DNA from: Tundrisphaera sp051175315
Lineage (GTDB): Bacteria; Planctomycetota; Planctomycetia; Isosphaerales; Isosphaeraceae
Direction of reading: 5' to 3'
Assembly (NCBI RefSeq): GCF_051175315.1
Contig: NZ_CP195100.1
Location: 5,270,001-5,334,000 of the forward strand
Length of the DNA stretch: 64,000 nt
Within the stretch, counting starts at the first letter, position 1; every line of letters starts with the position of its first letter. Positions 63,505-64,000 of the stretch are shown one piece after another. Under the pieces are notes generated by a model. It was not told the DNA's origin, searched no databases, and was given only the letters and a program-made list of their open reading frames with translations. The translations under genes and the position numbers were made by a program.

Positions 63505-63545
63505 GGCGGCCCCGGGCTGTTCTCGCCCGGGGCCGCCCTCGTGGT
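63505..63545. terminator. Strong hairpin between the aminopeptidase and the edge gene
   Basis: Perfect 13-bp stem GGCGGCCCCGGGC (63505-63517) and GCCCGGGGCCGCC (63525-63537), loop TGTTCTC, then CTCGTGGTTT. It separates convergent genes and may serve both. Confidence 0.65.
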
Positions 63546-63566
63546 TTCCTGCCGGATCCGACCCGC

Positions 63567-64000
63567 TCAGAACGAGCGGGGCCGGACCGGGACGGACCGG
63601 GACACGATGGCCGCCCGATTGAGGTTCGGGCCACGCAGGATGGGCACCCCGCCGTTGCCGCCGCCCTGGTTGGGGTTGTTGGAGAGGGTCTCCCCGTTCA
63701 CGCTGACCGGGGCGAACGAGGCGAAGAACGGGGCGGTGGTCAGGTTGCTCCGGACGTCGCCGAAGCGGCGGAATCCGGTGATGACCCCGATCTGGACCCG
63801 GCGGCTGGTGCTCTGCTTGGTCCGGGTCACGCTGCCGTTCAGGATGCTGCGGCGCGGGACGATGTTGGCCAGGTTGATCACGGACGCGTTGCCCGAGGCG
63901 TCGCGGGTGATCGTCATGGTCCCGCCCCGCGTCAGCGAGATGGTGACGAGGTTGCCGTTGGCGTCGAGGTAGCGGAGGCGGTTCCCCTGGCCGATCGTGG
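63567..64000 (-). CDS. C-terminal part of a surface/repeat protein (partial, runs off right edge)
   Basis: The frame is open at the right edge and ends at a stop at 63567, giving 144 visible residues. The visible part starts TIGQGNRLRYLDANGNLVTIS and LTRGGTMTITRDASGNASVIN, the 'Y.D.dGd.Vti.lt.gGt' pattern of planctomycete surface repeat proteins, followed by TGFRRFGDVRSNLTTAPFFASF and a Gly/Asn-rich low-complexity stretch (NNPNQGGGNGGV). The end, SVPVRPRSF, carries no PEP-CTERM signal. It is probably extracellular; an ATG within it is not a true start. Confidence 0.65.
   Translation of the reverse strand, partial: TIGQGNRLRYLDANGNLVTISLTRGGTMTITRDASGNASVINLANIVPRRSILNGSVTRTKQSTSRRVQIGVITGFRRFGDVRSNLTTAPFFASFAPVSVNGETLSNNPNQGGGNGGVPILRGPNLNRAAIVSRSVPVRPRSF

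Overview
The window is a GC-rich (roughly two-thirds G+C by eye) chromosomal segment of a planctomycete, most likely of the Isosphaeraceae/Isosphaerales. The evidence is three DUF1501 proteins, a PSCyt1-DUF1549-DUF1553 protein, a PEP-CTERM surface protein, short proteins with a 'FTVRRLM' membrane start, and giant carboxypeptidase-like/TlpA redoxins. The family-level placement is an inference from gene content. There are two tRNAs, no rRNA operon, no CRISPR array and no intact mobile element. About 47 genes are supported, including two small genes (54 and 41 codons), one gene cut by each window edge, one frame-broken surface-protein remnant and two transposase remnants.

Layout. 1-6.1 kb: edge-truncated zinc-ribbon protein, coiled-coil membrane-anchored protein, citrate synthase, GbsR-type regulator, small ribbon-helix-helix protein, tRNA-Asn. 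6.1-14.1 kb: glycine-rich autotransporter-like PEP-CTERM protein, SDR/DUF1990 pair, SurE, FKBP lipoprotein, GT4 glycosyltransferase, secreted TlpA-type redoxin. 14.2-19.5 kb (minus): nth-metF-queG-DMT permease, probably one operon (metF/queG overlap as ATGA), then clpX with its own promoter. 19.6-24.3 kb (plus): Lon-N domain protein, folE, and a fused GlcD/GlcF-type flavo-iron-sulfur dehydrogenase. 24.3-28.6 kb: ECF41 sigma factor with its carboxymuconolactone decarboxylase partner and a recognisable ECF41 promoter, manganese catalase, DUF1501, SPW-repeat membrane protein. 28.6-34.1 kb: an eroded stretch with a broken surface protein, a 927-residue carboxypeptidase-like/TlpA protein, IS5- and IS66-type fragments and tRNA-Met. 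34.2-45.9 kb: ThuA-like protein, MFS transporter, aldo/keto reductase, a fusion of a degenerate beta-lactamase-like domain to a VanX-type dipeptidase, the PSCyt1/DUF1501 pair and a small monooxygenase. 46-54.4 kb: tripartite-type RND efflux operon (one adaptor, two RND pumps) behind a strong promoter whose spacer is a perfect palindrome. 54.6-64 kb: small Cys4 protein, CnoX-like thioredoxin-TPR, msrB, DUF1501, msrA-thrC, a class-III aminotransferase overlapping a polytopic membrane protein and a 41-residue membrane microprotein, M29 aminopeptidase, and the C-terminus of a surface protein at the edge.

Functional themes are redox and protein repair (MsrA, MsrB, CnoX-like, Mn catalase, AhpD-like, two TlpA-type redoxins), envelope stress and export (RND pumps, ECF41, MFS), and one-carbon/queuosine/folate steps (MetF, QueG, FolE). 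The most notable observations are a 455-bp near-identical tract shared by the two RND pump genes with only synonymous differences (gene conversion), the palindrome-in-spacer promoter of that operon, the ECF41 promoter, the VanX fusion with all three serine-hydrolase motifs lost, and a recurring TTGnnn-N16-18-TAnnnT promoter architecture in front of many of the transcription units. All promoter, start-site and domain calls were made by eye; no search or computation was run.
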